DNA of 39,707 nt from Pandoraea sp. (lineage in GTDB: Bacteria; Pseudomonadota; Gammaproteobacteria; Burkholderiales; Burkholderiaceae). The notes beneath the pieces were generated by a model. The model searched no databases and was not told the origin of the DNA. It worked only from the letters and a program-made list of their open reading frames with translations. The position numbers and the translations under genes were made by a program. Position 1 is the first letter of the stretch. Every line of letters starts with the position of its first letter. Below are positions 25,521 through 32,891 of the stretch, in pieces. The stretch covers positions 1 to 39,707 of the forward strand of contig JARLJF010000114.1 in NCBI GenBank assembly GCA_031291335.1, written 5' to 3'.

Positions 25521-26459
25521 ATGGAAAAGGTGGCAGTGGATGGCCTCAACGGGTTCGGCATGACGGTGCCGGATCTCGATGTGGCGCAGAAGTTCTACAG
25601 CACTTTCGGTCTGGACGCACGCCGCACCGACGATGGGCGCGCGCTGCTATGCAACTCGCCGGGCCGATCGGGCGACGAAATCGTGCTGCTACAAGGCGAT
25701 CAGAAGCGCTTGCATCATCTTTCGTTCAACGTGGCTCCGGGGGTGGTGGACGCGTTCGCCCGGCAAATCGAAGCGAGCGGGGTCAAGGTGCATCGTCAGG
25801 CGCCCGACGGATGGCAACGGCAGGGGCTCTGGTTCGAAGACCCTTGGGGGACATGGATTCATCTGCGTCCGGTGGATGCCGAAGCGCTGCCACGCGTGGA
25901 GGTGCCGACGCATAATTTTGGCGGCGCTGCGAACCGTGTCGACGTCAATCTGTGGCAAGCGCTGGAGAAAGACCGGAAACCGCTGCGTATCGGTCATCTC
26001 TTGATCTTCACGTCGGAGTGGGAGCGGGCAGAGCGGTTCTACTCCGAGGTGCTTGGGCTTCGCACCACGGATCGCGCGGCGGGCAAGGTCGCGTTCATGG
26101 CGGCGGGGCATGGCGTCATCGATCACCATTGCTTCGGGCTCATCAATAGCTCGCATCGCGGCTTTCAGCACGCGAGCTTTCAGGTGCCGGGCTTCGACGA
26201 TATCGGCTATGGCGCATGGCGAATGCGCGACGCCGGCTACGGCGATGGCTTTGGCCCCGGGCGGCACGCCATTGCGTCGAACCTGTTTCATTACGTGCGC
26301 GACCCGTGGGGAAGCTGGGTGGAGTTTTACTCGGACATGGACAAGATCACGGAGCGCTGGACGTGTCGTGACTGGAACGATTTGCCCTACACCTGGGGGC
26401 CAAGATGGTCGCCGGAGTTTTGGGGCAAGGAAATGAACGCCAACCTCGAGCCGCGTTAA
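25521..26459 (+). CDS. Type I extradiol ring-cleavage dioxygenase (two-domain VOC protein)
   Basis: A 312-residue two-domain vicinal-oxygen-chelate protein. The C-terminal module carries the full set of type I extradiol residues: iron ligands His159 (RIGHLLIF), His217 (FQHASF) and Glu268 (SWVEFYSD), plus second-shell His203, His249 and Tyr258. These keep almost the same spacing as His195, His241 and Tyr250 of BphC-type enzymes. The N-terminal module has VDGLNGFGMTVPDLDVAQKFYSTFGL. It should cleave an aromatic diol or aminophenol next to the hydroxyl group with Fe(II) and O2. The long C-terminal tail (TCRDWNDLPYTWGPRWSPEFWG) resembles 2,4,5-trihydroxytoluene- or 3-methylcatechol-type enzymes only loosely. 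It lies 27 bp after the FAH gene. The substrate is not determined. Confidence 0.88.
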   Translation: MEKVAVDGLNGFGMTVPDLDVAQKFYSTFGLDARRTDDGRALLCNSPGRSGDEIVLLQGDQKRLHHLSFNVAPGVVDAFARQIEASGVKVHRQAPDGWQRQGLWFEDPWGTWIHLRPVDAEALPRVEVPTHNFGGAANRVDVNLWQALEKDRKPLRIGHLLIFTSEWERAERFYSEVLGLRTTDRAAGKVAFMAAGHGVIDHHCFGLINSSHRGFQHASFQVPGFDDIGYGAWRMRDAGYGDGFGPGRHAIASNLFHYVRDPWGSWVEFYSDMDKITERWTCRDWNDLPYTWGPRWSPEFWGKEMNANLEPR

Positions 26460-26497
26460 TCGTCTCAGTGGGCGCAAGCGAGACATCAGGAAACGAC

Positions 26498-27451
26498 ATG
26501 CAAAATTCACGCATCGCGCTTGACGTTCATGCGCATCTGGCACCGATTGAAGTGGCGCAATTGTCCACCATGCCAGGGGTTCAATGGGATGGCGCCAATC
26601 GTCGCCTCACACTCGACGGTCATACGATCGGTGTGAGCGCATTATTCGCGCCGGAGTCGCTGATCGCCTGGATGGACGAGCAGGGCGTGGAGCGTGCCTG
26701 GGTGTCGATCCCGCCACCGATGTATCGCGAGACCCTCGATCTTGAGTCATCCCGCGCGTGGTGTGCCTACGTGAACCGGGGGCTGGACGATATTGGCTAC
26801 CGGTTCTCGTCGCGCTTGTCGCCGCTGTGGCATTTGCCGTTGGAGCATCCGGAGCTGGCGGCGGAGATCGTTCTGGCGAATCGCGGCGTGAAGCGATATG
26901 CGGCGGCGGCTGGCGGTTATGAAGGAACGCTTTCCGATGCGGCCTATGAGCCGCTTTGGGATGCGCTCAACCGGCAGTCCGCGTTCCTGTTTTTGCATCC
27001 GGGCCACTGTTGCGACACGCGACTCGGCAAGTTCTATCTTGAAAACCTGATGGGGAATCCGACGGAGACGGCGGTTGCCGCGTCCCATCTGGCGTTCGGC
27101 GGCGTGGCGACAAGGTACCCGGACATTCGGTTTTGCCTCGCGCACGGCGGCGGAGCAACGGCGATGCTCGCGGGGCGTTACGAACGTGGCTATCGAACGT
27201 CGCGTCCGGGCGTGGATACGTCGTTGCCATCCCCTCGCGGCATCTTCTCCCGTTTCTATGTCGACTGCATCACCCACGATGCCGATGCGCTTGCCCTGAG
27301 CGCGGCGGTCTTCGGCAAGGAGCACGTGCTGTTCGGGTCCGACTGGCCGTTTCCCATGGGACTGATGAACCCGCATGAGCAATTGACAAATGTCGAGCCG
27401 GATCAACTGAGCAAGGTCTTGCGCGAGAACGCCGCGTCGTTGGCTAAGTGA
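26498..27451 (+). CDS. Amidohydrolase-2 family protein (ACMSD-like decarboxylase/hydrolase)
   Basis: A 317-residue TIM-barrel metalloenzyme of the amidohydrolase_2 family, which includes 2-amino-3-carboxymuconate-semialdehyde decarboxylase (ACMSD), gamma-resorcylate decarboxylase and LigW/LigJ-type enzymes. Metal ligands match ACMSD: His11 and His13 (LDVHAHLAP), His167 (FLFLHPGHC), His216 (CLAHGGGA) and Asp282 (LFGSDWPFPMG). AGGAAA precedes ATG 26498 by about 6 bases. As the last gene of the operon it would act on a ring-cleavage product or on the carboxylated aromatic itself. It is convergent with the MFS exporter gene, with a single base between the two stops. Confidence 0.87.
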   Translation: MQNSRIALDVHAHLAPIEVAQLSTMPGVQWDGANRRLTLDGHTIGVSALFAPESLIAWMDEQGVERAWVSIPPPMYRETLDLESSRAWCAYVNRGLDDIGYRFSSRLSPLWHLPLEHPELAAEIVLANRGVKRYAAAAGGYEGTLSDAAYEPLWDALNRQSAFLFLHPGHCCDTRLGKFYLENLMGNPTETAVAASHLAFGGVATRYPDIRFCLAHGGGATAMLAGRYERGYRTSRPGVDTSLPSPRGIFSRFYVDCITHDADALALSAAVFGKEHVLFGSDWPFPMGLMNPHEQLTNVEPDQLSKVLRENAASLAK

Positions 27452-27452
27452 T

Positions 27453-28895
27453 TTAGCTGCGGCTTGCGCCGGTAGAGGTGGCTTTTCCGAACGGGCGCGG
27501 TTGACCGGGCAGGAAGAGGGAAAGCGCACCACCAACGACGAGCAACACCACGTTGCAGCCAAGCGCGACGGCAAAGGCGTGACCAAACGCCGCCTCATCG
27601 TGACCGACACCAAGGTCGGCATAGAACACGCCGCCGATGATCGCGACACCCAGCGCCGATGCGATCTGGAACGTCGAGATGACGATGCCGGAAGCCAGGC
27701 CGGCATGTTTCGGCGCCACGCCGCCGATCACCGCCTTGATGACCGACGGCATGACCGTGCCAAATCCAAGACCGGCGACCGCGAGACCGACATCAAGGCC
27801 GCCCGGCAGCGTTCCCGCCACCGCAAGAAGCGCGACACTGAAGCCGACGACCTGCAGCGCGAATCCCACTGTCAGTGCGAACTTTCCAAGCCGCGCCGTG
27901 ACGGACGCGGAGACAAGCGACGCCAGGAAATAAGCTACGGCGTACGGCAATGTCGCCAGGCCGGCTTGCAGTGGCGAGAGGTGCAAACCGCCTTGCAGGT
28001 ACACCGAGAAGGTCAGATAGAACGAGGAAAGCATATACAACGCGAATGCCATCGCGACACCGACCGCGAAGCCCGGTTCGCGCAAGAGAGCGAACTCGAC
28101 GAGGGGCGATCCCCCGCTTGCCGTCAGCCGCGTTTCGAAGCGCACGAAGAGCGCGAAGGCAAACGGCGCCGCGACAAGCATCGCGATGATCCACATCGGC
28201 CAGCCGGTTTCCCGGCCTTCGACGAGCGGATAGACCAGCAGGCCCAAGGCGATGGAGAGCAGCACAACTCCGCCAACGTCGAGGCGTTGCGCCTGTTCAG
28301 CGCGTGAGTCGCGCAGAAATGCCAGACCGCCGACGAACGCCACGAGACCAATCGGCACGTTGATCAGAAAGATCGCCTGCCAGGTGAACCCCAACGGATG
28401 GAACGATACCAACGCACCGCCCAGCAACTGGCCCGCGATGTTCGCAAAGCCGAACGTGGCGCCGTAGAGCGCGAGTGCGCGGCCTTGCTCTGACGGCGGA
28501 AACAACACGCGAATGGAGGCCAGTACCTGAGGCGCCATGATGGTCGCGGTCAGACCCTGCAGGATGCGCGCGGCGATGAGCACCCCAGCGGTCGGCGCGA
28601 GTCCGCACAGTGCCGATGCAAGCGTGAAGCCGGCAACGCCGGTCACAAACATGCGCTTGCGGCCAAACAGATCGCCGAGTCGCCCGCCGGTGATGAGGAA
28701 AACAGCGTAAGTCGCCGCGTACGCCGAGATGATGAATTCGATCTCGCTGGACGTCGCGCCGAGATTCTGCCGGATCGACGGCAGCGCGAGGTTGACCACG
28801 TTGAAGTCGAGGATCGGCAGAAACGCCCCGGTCAAAAGGACCGGTAACGCAAGCCAGCGCCGTGGGTCAGCGGTGTGGGTGTCGAGTGTGCTCAT
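27453..28895 (-). CDS. MFS multidrug-type exporter, DHA2 (14-TM) family
   Basis: A 480-residue drug:H+ antiporter. Features of the DHA2 family are seen: FLPILDFNVVNLALPSIRQNLGAT in helix 1, motif A GGRLGDLFGRKRMF, motif B-like ARILQGLTATIMAPQVLASI, and motif C-type FGFANIAGQLLGGALVSF. It has about 14 hydrophobic segments. It should export amphipathic or aromatic compounds from the cytoplasm. It is divergent from the LysR-type gene at 29036 across 140 bp, the usual layout for a regulator-exporter pair. Confidence 0.92.
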   Translation of the reverse strand: MSTLDTHTADPRRWLALPVLLTGAFLPILDFNVVNLALPSIRQNLGATSSEIEFIISAYAATYAVFLITGGRLGDLFGRKRMFVTGVAGFTLASALCGLAPTAGVLIAARILQGLTATIMAPQVLASIRVLFPPSEQGRALALYGATFGFANIAGQLLGGALVSFHPLGFTWQAIFLINVPIGLVAFVGGLAFLRDSRAEQAQRLDVGGVVLLSIALGLLVYPLVEGRETGWPMWIIAMLVAAPFAFALFVRFETRLTASGGSPLVEFALLREPGFAVGVAMAFALYMLSSFYLTFSVYLQGGLHLSPLQAGLATLPYAVAYFLASLVSASVTARLGKFALTVGFALQVVGFSVALLAVAGTLPGGLDVGLAVAGLGFGTVMPSVIKAVIGGVAPKHAGLASGIVISTFQIASALGVAIIGGVFYADLGVGHDEAAFGHAFAVALGCNVVLLVVGGALSLFLPGQPRPFGKATSTGASRS

Positions 28896-28992
28896 GGGGG
28901 TCGTCGTTCGTCGAAGATGCGGGGCCGCGAGGATCGGATGGGCCGGTGATCGGTGAAGACGACTATGCGGTACTATTTCCTATAACTCAATG

Positions 28993-29008
28993 GGATGTAT
29001 GGATGTAT
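28993..29008. repeat. Tandem GGATGTAT repeat in exporter/regulator intergenic region
   Basis: Two adjacent copies of GGATGTAT occupy 28993-29008, about 30 bp before the LysR start. In the 140-bp divergent gap they could be half-sites for the regulator or part of the AT-rich promoter (TATAACT lies just upstream). Position is the only support. Confidence 0.35.
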
Positions 29009-29035
29009 CAGTGATAACGTTTGGAGATGAATAAG

Positions 29036-29893
29036 ATGGCGACCCTCGACGTCGATGCGGTGCGTGCCTTCACCCTTGTGGCTGACTTTCAGAGCTTCAC
29101 ACGGGCTGCGGAGGCCATGGATACGACGCAGGCCGCGATCAGCATGAAGCTCAAGCGTCTGGAGGCGCGGCTCGGTCATAAGCTCATCGAGCGCACGCCA
29201 CGGATGGTCCGGCTGTCTGCGCGCGGTGCGGCGTTTCTGGATGCGGCGCGCGAGTTTGTCGCGGCGCACGAGCGCGCGCTCGCGGGGCTATCGGGTACGA
29301 CGCGGCGCCTTGCGCTCGGCATCAGCGACCATGTTGCGGGCCCCGATCTGCCGATACTGCTCACACGACTGCATGCCTACGATCCCGCATTGCTGATCGA
29401 GGTCCGGATCGAGTCGTCCCGCGAACTGCTCGACGCGTTCGAGCGCGGCAAGCTCGACGCCGCGATCCTGCGTCGCGAGGACGATCGCCGCAATGGCGAA
29501 GTGCTTGCGGTGGAGCCGGTCGGTTGGTTTGCCTCGCCCGGCTTCGTGCATCGGGAAGGAGGGCCATTGCGGCTCGCGTCGCTGTCGGCGTCGTGCGGCA
29601 TACGCAACGTCGCGACGCGCAAGTTGGACGCCGCAAAGATTGTCTGGGCCGATGTCTTCATCGGCGGGGGAACGGCCGCCGTCACGGCTGCGGTGCAAGC
29701 CGGATTGGCGGTCGGCGCGTTCGCTCATCGGGTCGCGCCGCCGGGGGTTGTCGAGGTCGGCATGTCGCTGGGCCTGCCTGCGCTTCCTTCGTCGGAGATT
29801 GTGCTGCACGCCAATCTCTCGGACCCGAAATCGCGCGAGGCCCTGCGCACGGTTGCTGCTGCCTATCGAGAGCATCGGTCGGCGATCCAATGA
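29036..29893 (+). CDS. LysR-family regulator, divergent from MFS exporter
   Basis: A 285-residue LysR protein: AFTLVADFQSFTRAAEAMDTTQAAISMKLKRLEARLGHKLIERTPRMVRLSARG is the helix-turn-helix, and the effector domain begins RRLALGISDHVAG. Start ATG 29036 is chosen because GGAG sits 9 bases before it; an upstream TTG and an ATG (29021, 29027) are in frame but lie on or next to that site. It faces the DHA2 exporter gene and probably controls it. The C-terminus converges on the flavin-reductase gene 56 bp away. Confidence 0.88.
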   Translation: MATLDVDAVRAFTLVADFQSFTRAAEAMDTTQAAISMKLKRLEARLGHKLIERTPRMVRLSARGAAFLDAAREFVAAHERALAGLSGTTRRLALGISDHVAGPDLPILLTRLHAYDPALLIEVRIESSRELLDAFERGKLDAAILRREDDRRNGEVLAVEPVGWFASPGFVHREGGPLRLASLSASCGIRNVATRKLDAAKIVWADVFIGGGTAAVTAAVQAGLAVGAFAHRVAPPGVVEVGMSLGLPALPSSEIVLHANLSDPKSREALRTVAAAYREHRSAIQ

Positions 29894-29949
29894 ATGGCTA
29901 GCCCATCGACACGCGTTTCGCCCGAGTGTGTTGGCGCGGCCGACCGAAC

Positions 29950-30537
29950 TCACACCGTAAATCGATCTCGCGTTTTCGTATAGAGGCCGCCACCGAGCCG
30001 CCCGACGGGGGCGTAGTCGTCCAGTTGAATCCGGCAGGTCTCACGGTCGATGAGCCCGTCTCGCGCATGCAGACGCAGCACACGTCCGATGAAGATGCGG
30101 CGGCTCTCGGAGCTTAGCGTCTCCCACACCGTGCATTCGAACGCCACTGGCGCCTCGGCGACACGCGGCGGCGCAACGTTCACGCTCGGCGCCGTGGTCA
30201 ACCCGGCTTGCGCCAGTTCACTGACGTGTGACGGCAGCCGCACACCGCACTGATGCATTTTTCCGGCCATCGCTTCGTCGCACAGATGCACGACGAATTC
30301 ACCTTCCCGCTCGATGTTGACTGCGGTGTCCTTCAGCGCTCCATCATCATGCCGGTTGATGCTTACCATCACGATCGGCGGATCTTCGCCGAGCATGTTG
30401 AACATCGAAAACGGCGCGGCGTTGACGGTACCGTCGGCACCCAGCGTCGTAATCAATGCAATGGGACGTGGCACGATCAGGCTGCTCATCAGCTTGTAAC
30501 GTTCGTAGGGCGTCAGTTCCCCGAAGTCGATTTCCAC
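29950..30537 (-). CDS. Flavin reductase-like (DIM6/NTAB) FMN-binding protein
   Basis: A 195-residue flavoprotein of the flavin-reductase-like family. VPRPIALITTLGADGTVNAAPFSMFNMLGEDPPIVMVSI is the FMN-binding core, and GEFVVHLCDEAMAGKMHQCG plus the C-terminal YAPVGRLGGGLYT are typical of members of about 200 residues. GTG 30537 is chosen: VEIDFGELTPYERYKL is a natural N-terminus and GGGA lies about 8 bases upstream. The much longer frame reaching 31518 is only an out-of-frame run across the MFS gene. It lies just after an intrinsic terminator that follows the MFS gene. It might supply reduced flavin to an oxygenase elsewhere, or act as an oxidoreductase; the role in hydantoin use is unclear. 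Confidence 0.82.
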   Translation of the reverse strand: MEIDFGELTPYERYKLMSSLIVPRPIALITTLGADGTVNAAPFSMFNMLGEDPPIVMVSINRHDDGALKDTAVNIEREGEFVVHLCDEAMAGKMHQCGVRLPSHVSELAQAGLTTAPSVNVAPPRVAEAPVAFECTVWETLSSESRRIFIGRVLRLHARDGLIDRETCRIQLDDYAPVGRLGGGLYTKTRDRFTV

Positions 30538-30552
30538 ACGCGTTCCCGTCAC

Positions 30553-30587
30553 AAAAAATGAAGGACGGGCCCCGACGGCCCGCCCTA
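30553..30587 (-). terminator. Intrinsic terminator after the MFS gene
   Basis: On the minus strand AGGGCGGGCC and GGCCCGTCCT form a 10-bp stem with one G-U pair and a 5-base loop, closely followed by TTTTTT (complement of 30553-30558). This is a textbook Rho-independent terminator. It sits 7 bases after the MFS stop and before the flavin-reductase start at 30537, so the last gene may be expressed only by read-through or from its own promoter. Confidence 0.8.
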
Positions 30588-30593
30588 GGTGGA

Positions 30594-31856
30594 TCACTCC
30601 AGTTCCACACCCTTCAGTTCGGGAATGAGGAACACCGTCGCCAGAATGTCGATGATGTAAATGCCGGCCAACGCTGCGATCGCGATTTCGAACGAGTAAT
30701 GCGCTGCAATCACGCCAATCGCGAGCGGACTCAGCCCGCCGAATCCACGCCCGATGCTCCACAGAACGTTCTGCGCCGTGCCGCGCGCATGCGTGGGGTA
30801 AAGCTCGGCCATCAGTGCGCCGTAGCCGCCCATCATGCCGTTGACGAACACGCCCATCACGATGCCGCCGATGAGCAGCGCTTCGGGCGTGGTCAACTGC
30901 GAGTAGACGAACACCATGATCAAAGCGCCGATCTGGTAGCCGATGAACGTCGGACGGCGTCCGATGCGATCCGCCAACTGACCGAAGATCCAGATTCCCA
31001 CGAGCATGCCGATGATCGACGCGCCGGTCCAGACCGCGGACTTCGCCAGGCTGTATCCGAACATCTTCGACAGATAGGCCGGCATCCACACGATCAGCCC
31101 GTAATAGCCGAAGTTCTGCACCGAACACAGAATGATGACGCCGATGCTGCGCTTGGTCGTCTGGGCGTCGCGGAAGAGCGTCTTGATCGGAAACTCGCGC
31201 TTCTTGCGGGTCGACTTCAGGAAGATCTCCGATTCGCCGATCACCTTGCGGATCACGAACGAACCGAGCGCCGGAAGCACACCGACGACGAACATCCCGC
31301 GCCAGCCGATATGCGGCAGCAGCAGCGGCGTGAGGATTGCCGCGAGCAGCACGCCGAGTTGCCAGCCCATACCGACATACGACGACACGCGCCCGCGCTT
31401 CTCCGCCGGCCAGGCTTCGATGGCCAGCGCCATGCCGATACCGAACTCGCCGCCCAACCCAAGACCCGCGAGGAAGCGATAGACCAGCAGGTCCCAGTAG
31501 CCCGTGGCGAACGCGCACAGGCCGGTGAAAAGCGCGAACACGAGAATCGTGTAAGTCAGCACGCGTACGCGGCCGTAGTAATCGCTCAGAATCCCGAAGC
31601 CGATGCCGCCGAAGATGCCGCCGATAAGCGTCACCGTTACCAACGATCCGCCTTCCGTGGCACTCAGGCCCAGGTCTGCGCTGACCACGCTCATCATGAA
31701 GCCCAGGATGAGAAGGTCGAACCCGTCCATGGCATAGCCGGACACCGCTGCGAGCAGGGCGCGCATCGGACTGTTACCCGCTTGCCCGGCGGTCACCGCC
31801 GGTTGGTCTTGAGTCCCTTGCGCCGGACTCAGGCTGTTTGTTTCATAGCCGCTCAT
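30594..31856 (-). CDS. MFS transporter (SHS/AAHS-like 12-TM symporter)
   Basis: A 420-residue major facilitator with 12 predicted helices. The opening GYAMDGFDLLILGFMMSVVSADLGLSATEGGSLVTVTLIGGIFGGIGFGILSDYYGRVRVL, with its acidic MDGFD helix 1 and motif A, is typical of sialate/aromatic-acid/lactate H+ symporters. A second motif A (GQLADRIGRRP) opens the C-terminal half. AAGGAGA lies 6 bases before ATG 31856. It sits 43 bp after the carbamoylase gene on the same strand, so it probably imports the hydantoin, N-carbamoyl amino acid or a related ureide for the cluster. This is inferred from context only. Confidence 0.9.
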   Translation of the reverse strand: MSGYETNSLSPAQGTQDQPAVTAGQAGNSPMRALLAAVSGYAMDGFDLLILGFMMSVVSADLGLSATEGGSLVTVTLIGGIFGGIGFGILSDYYGRVRVLTYTILVFALFTGLCAFATGYWDLLVYRFLAGLGLGGEFGIGMALAIEAWPAEKRGRVSSYVGMGWQLGVLLAAILTPLLLPHIGWRGMFVVGVLPALGSFVIRKVIGESEIFLKSTRKKREFPIKTLFRDAQTTKRSIGVIILCSVQNFGYYGLIVWMPAYLSKMFGYSLAKSAVWTGASIIGMLVGIWIFGQLADRIGRRPTFIGYQIGALIMVFVYSQLTTPEALLIGGIVMGVFVNGMMGGYGALMAELYPTHARGTAQNVLWSIGRGFGGLSPLAIGVIAAHYSFEIAIAALAGIYIIDILATVFLIPELKGVELE

Positions 31857-31899
31857 GATGTCTCCTTCGTGCGGTCTGCACGAGAAACGGACGTGTGTC

Positions 31900-32847
31900 T
31901 CAGAAGTCTTCCTGGGGCAACGGCGCACCGGCGCCGGGGCGCTCGACGATCAGCCGGTAGTGTTCCGGACGACGATGCTTCGCGAAGTTGAAGACGTGGT
32001 TACGGAACCCTTCGGTTACGGCGAGGTTGATGGACGAGAAGATCACCTCATCGTCTTCGGTCACGGCTTGCGCCACGATCTCGCCCGTCGGCGCCACGAT
32101 GACCGAGCCGCCAATCATGTGGTGGCCGTCTTCGCTGCCGCACTTGGCCGCCGCGCCGATGAACATCGCGTTCTGGTAGGCGCTCGCCTGCAACGAGACG
32201 AGATGGGTGAGCATGCGCAGATGCGGCGGCTCGTTCCAATGAATGTTGATCGACGGCGTGTTGTAGCCCACCAGCCCGATTTCCGCGCTTTGCAGCGACA
32301 TGACGCGCCACGTTTCCGGCCAACGGCGGTCGTTGCACAGGCACATGCCCACGTTGGTGCCGAATGACTCGATCACCGGAATGCCCGAGTTGCCGACTTC
32401 GAAGAACTTCTTCTCCAGATGCTGGAAGGGCGCCTCGGTCTTGTGATCCGAGTGGCCCGGCAAATGGATCTTGCGGTACTTGCCGACGATGGTCCCGTCG
32501 GTGCTGACCAGTACGCAGGTATTGAAGCGCCGGCCTTCCGGGGTGAGTTCGGCGTAGCCGAGGTAAAAGCCCACGCCGAGTTGTCTCGCCGTATCGAACA
32601 GCGGTTGCACGTCGGCGTTGGGCATCGACTTCTCGAAAAAGCGTTCGACGGCTTCTTCCTCGCTCATCCAGTAGCGAGGGAAGAACGTTGTCAGCGCCAT
32701 TTCGGGGAAGACGACGAGTTTCGCGCCGCGTCCGGCGGCTTCACGCAGCATCTCGACCAGACGCGCTACGACGGCACGACGATCGTCTGCCAGGTTCACC
32801 GGGCCCATCTGCGCGACGGCCAGACCGAGTTTTCTGCTCTTGCTCAT
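31900..32847 (-). CDS. N-carbamoyl-D-amino-acid hydrolase (D-carbamoylase), nitrilase family
   Basis: A 315-residue nitrilase-superfamily enzyme strongly resembling Agrobacterium D-carbamoylase. Shared stretches include VVFPEMALTTFFPR, FNTCVLVSTDGTIVGKYRKIHLPGH, PFQHLEKKFFEVGN, CNDRRWPETWRVM, GYNTP, IVAPTGEIVA, and HVFNFAKHRRPEHYRLI. The catalytic triad is Glu49, Lys126 and Cys171. It hydrolyses N-carbamoyl-D-amino acids to the D-amino acid, CO2 and ammonia, the second step of hydantoin breakdown. ATG 32847 gives the family N-terminus; the longer frame to 33576 runs out of frame through the hydantoinase gene. It follows the hydantoinase gene by 44 bp. Confidence 0.93.
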   Translation of the reverse strand: MSKSRKLGLAVAQMGPVNLADDRRAVVARLVEMLREAAGRGAKLVVFPEMALTTFFPRYWMSEEEAVERFFEKSMPNADVQPLFDTARQLGVGFYLGYAELTPEGRRFNTCVLVSTDGTIVGKYRKIHLPGHSDHKTEAPFQHLEKKFFEVGNSGIPVIESFGTNVGMCLCNDRRWPETWRVMSLQSAEIGLVGYNTPSINIHWNEPPHLRMLTHLVSLQASAYQNAMFIGAAAKCGSEDGHHMIGGSVIVAPTGEIVAQAVTEDDEVIFSSINLAVTEGFRNHVFNFAKHRRPEHYRLIVERPGAGAPLPQEDF

Positions 32848-32891
32848 ATGCACTCTCTTGAAATAACAAACGCAATCGGTAAATCGGCAGG

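Noticed and set aside
29950..31518. 522-codon minus-strand frame that would fuse an Arg-rich segment to the flavin reductase
   Set aside because: The first 325 codons are out of frame with the MFS gene and meaningless; the real start is near 30537, after the MFS terminator.
30456..31991. 511-codon plus-strand open frame opposite the MFS and flavin-reductase genes
   Set aside because: Composition (Arg, His, Asp, Gln-rich, low hydrophobicity) is that of a shadow frame; the opposite strand carries clear families.
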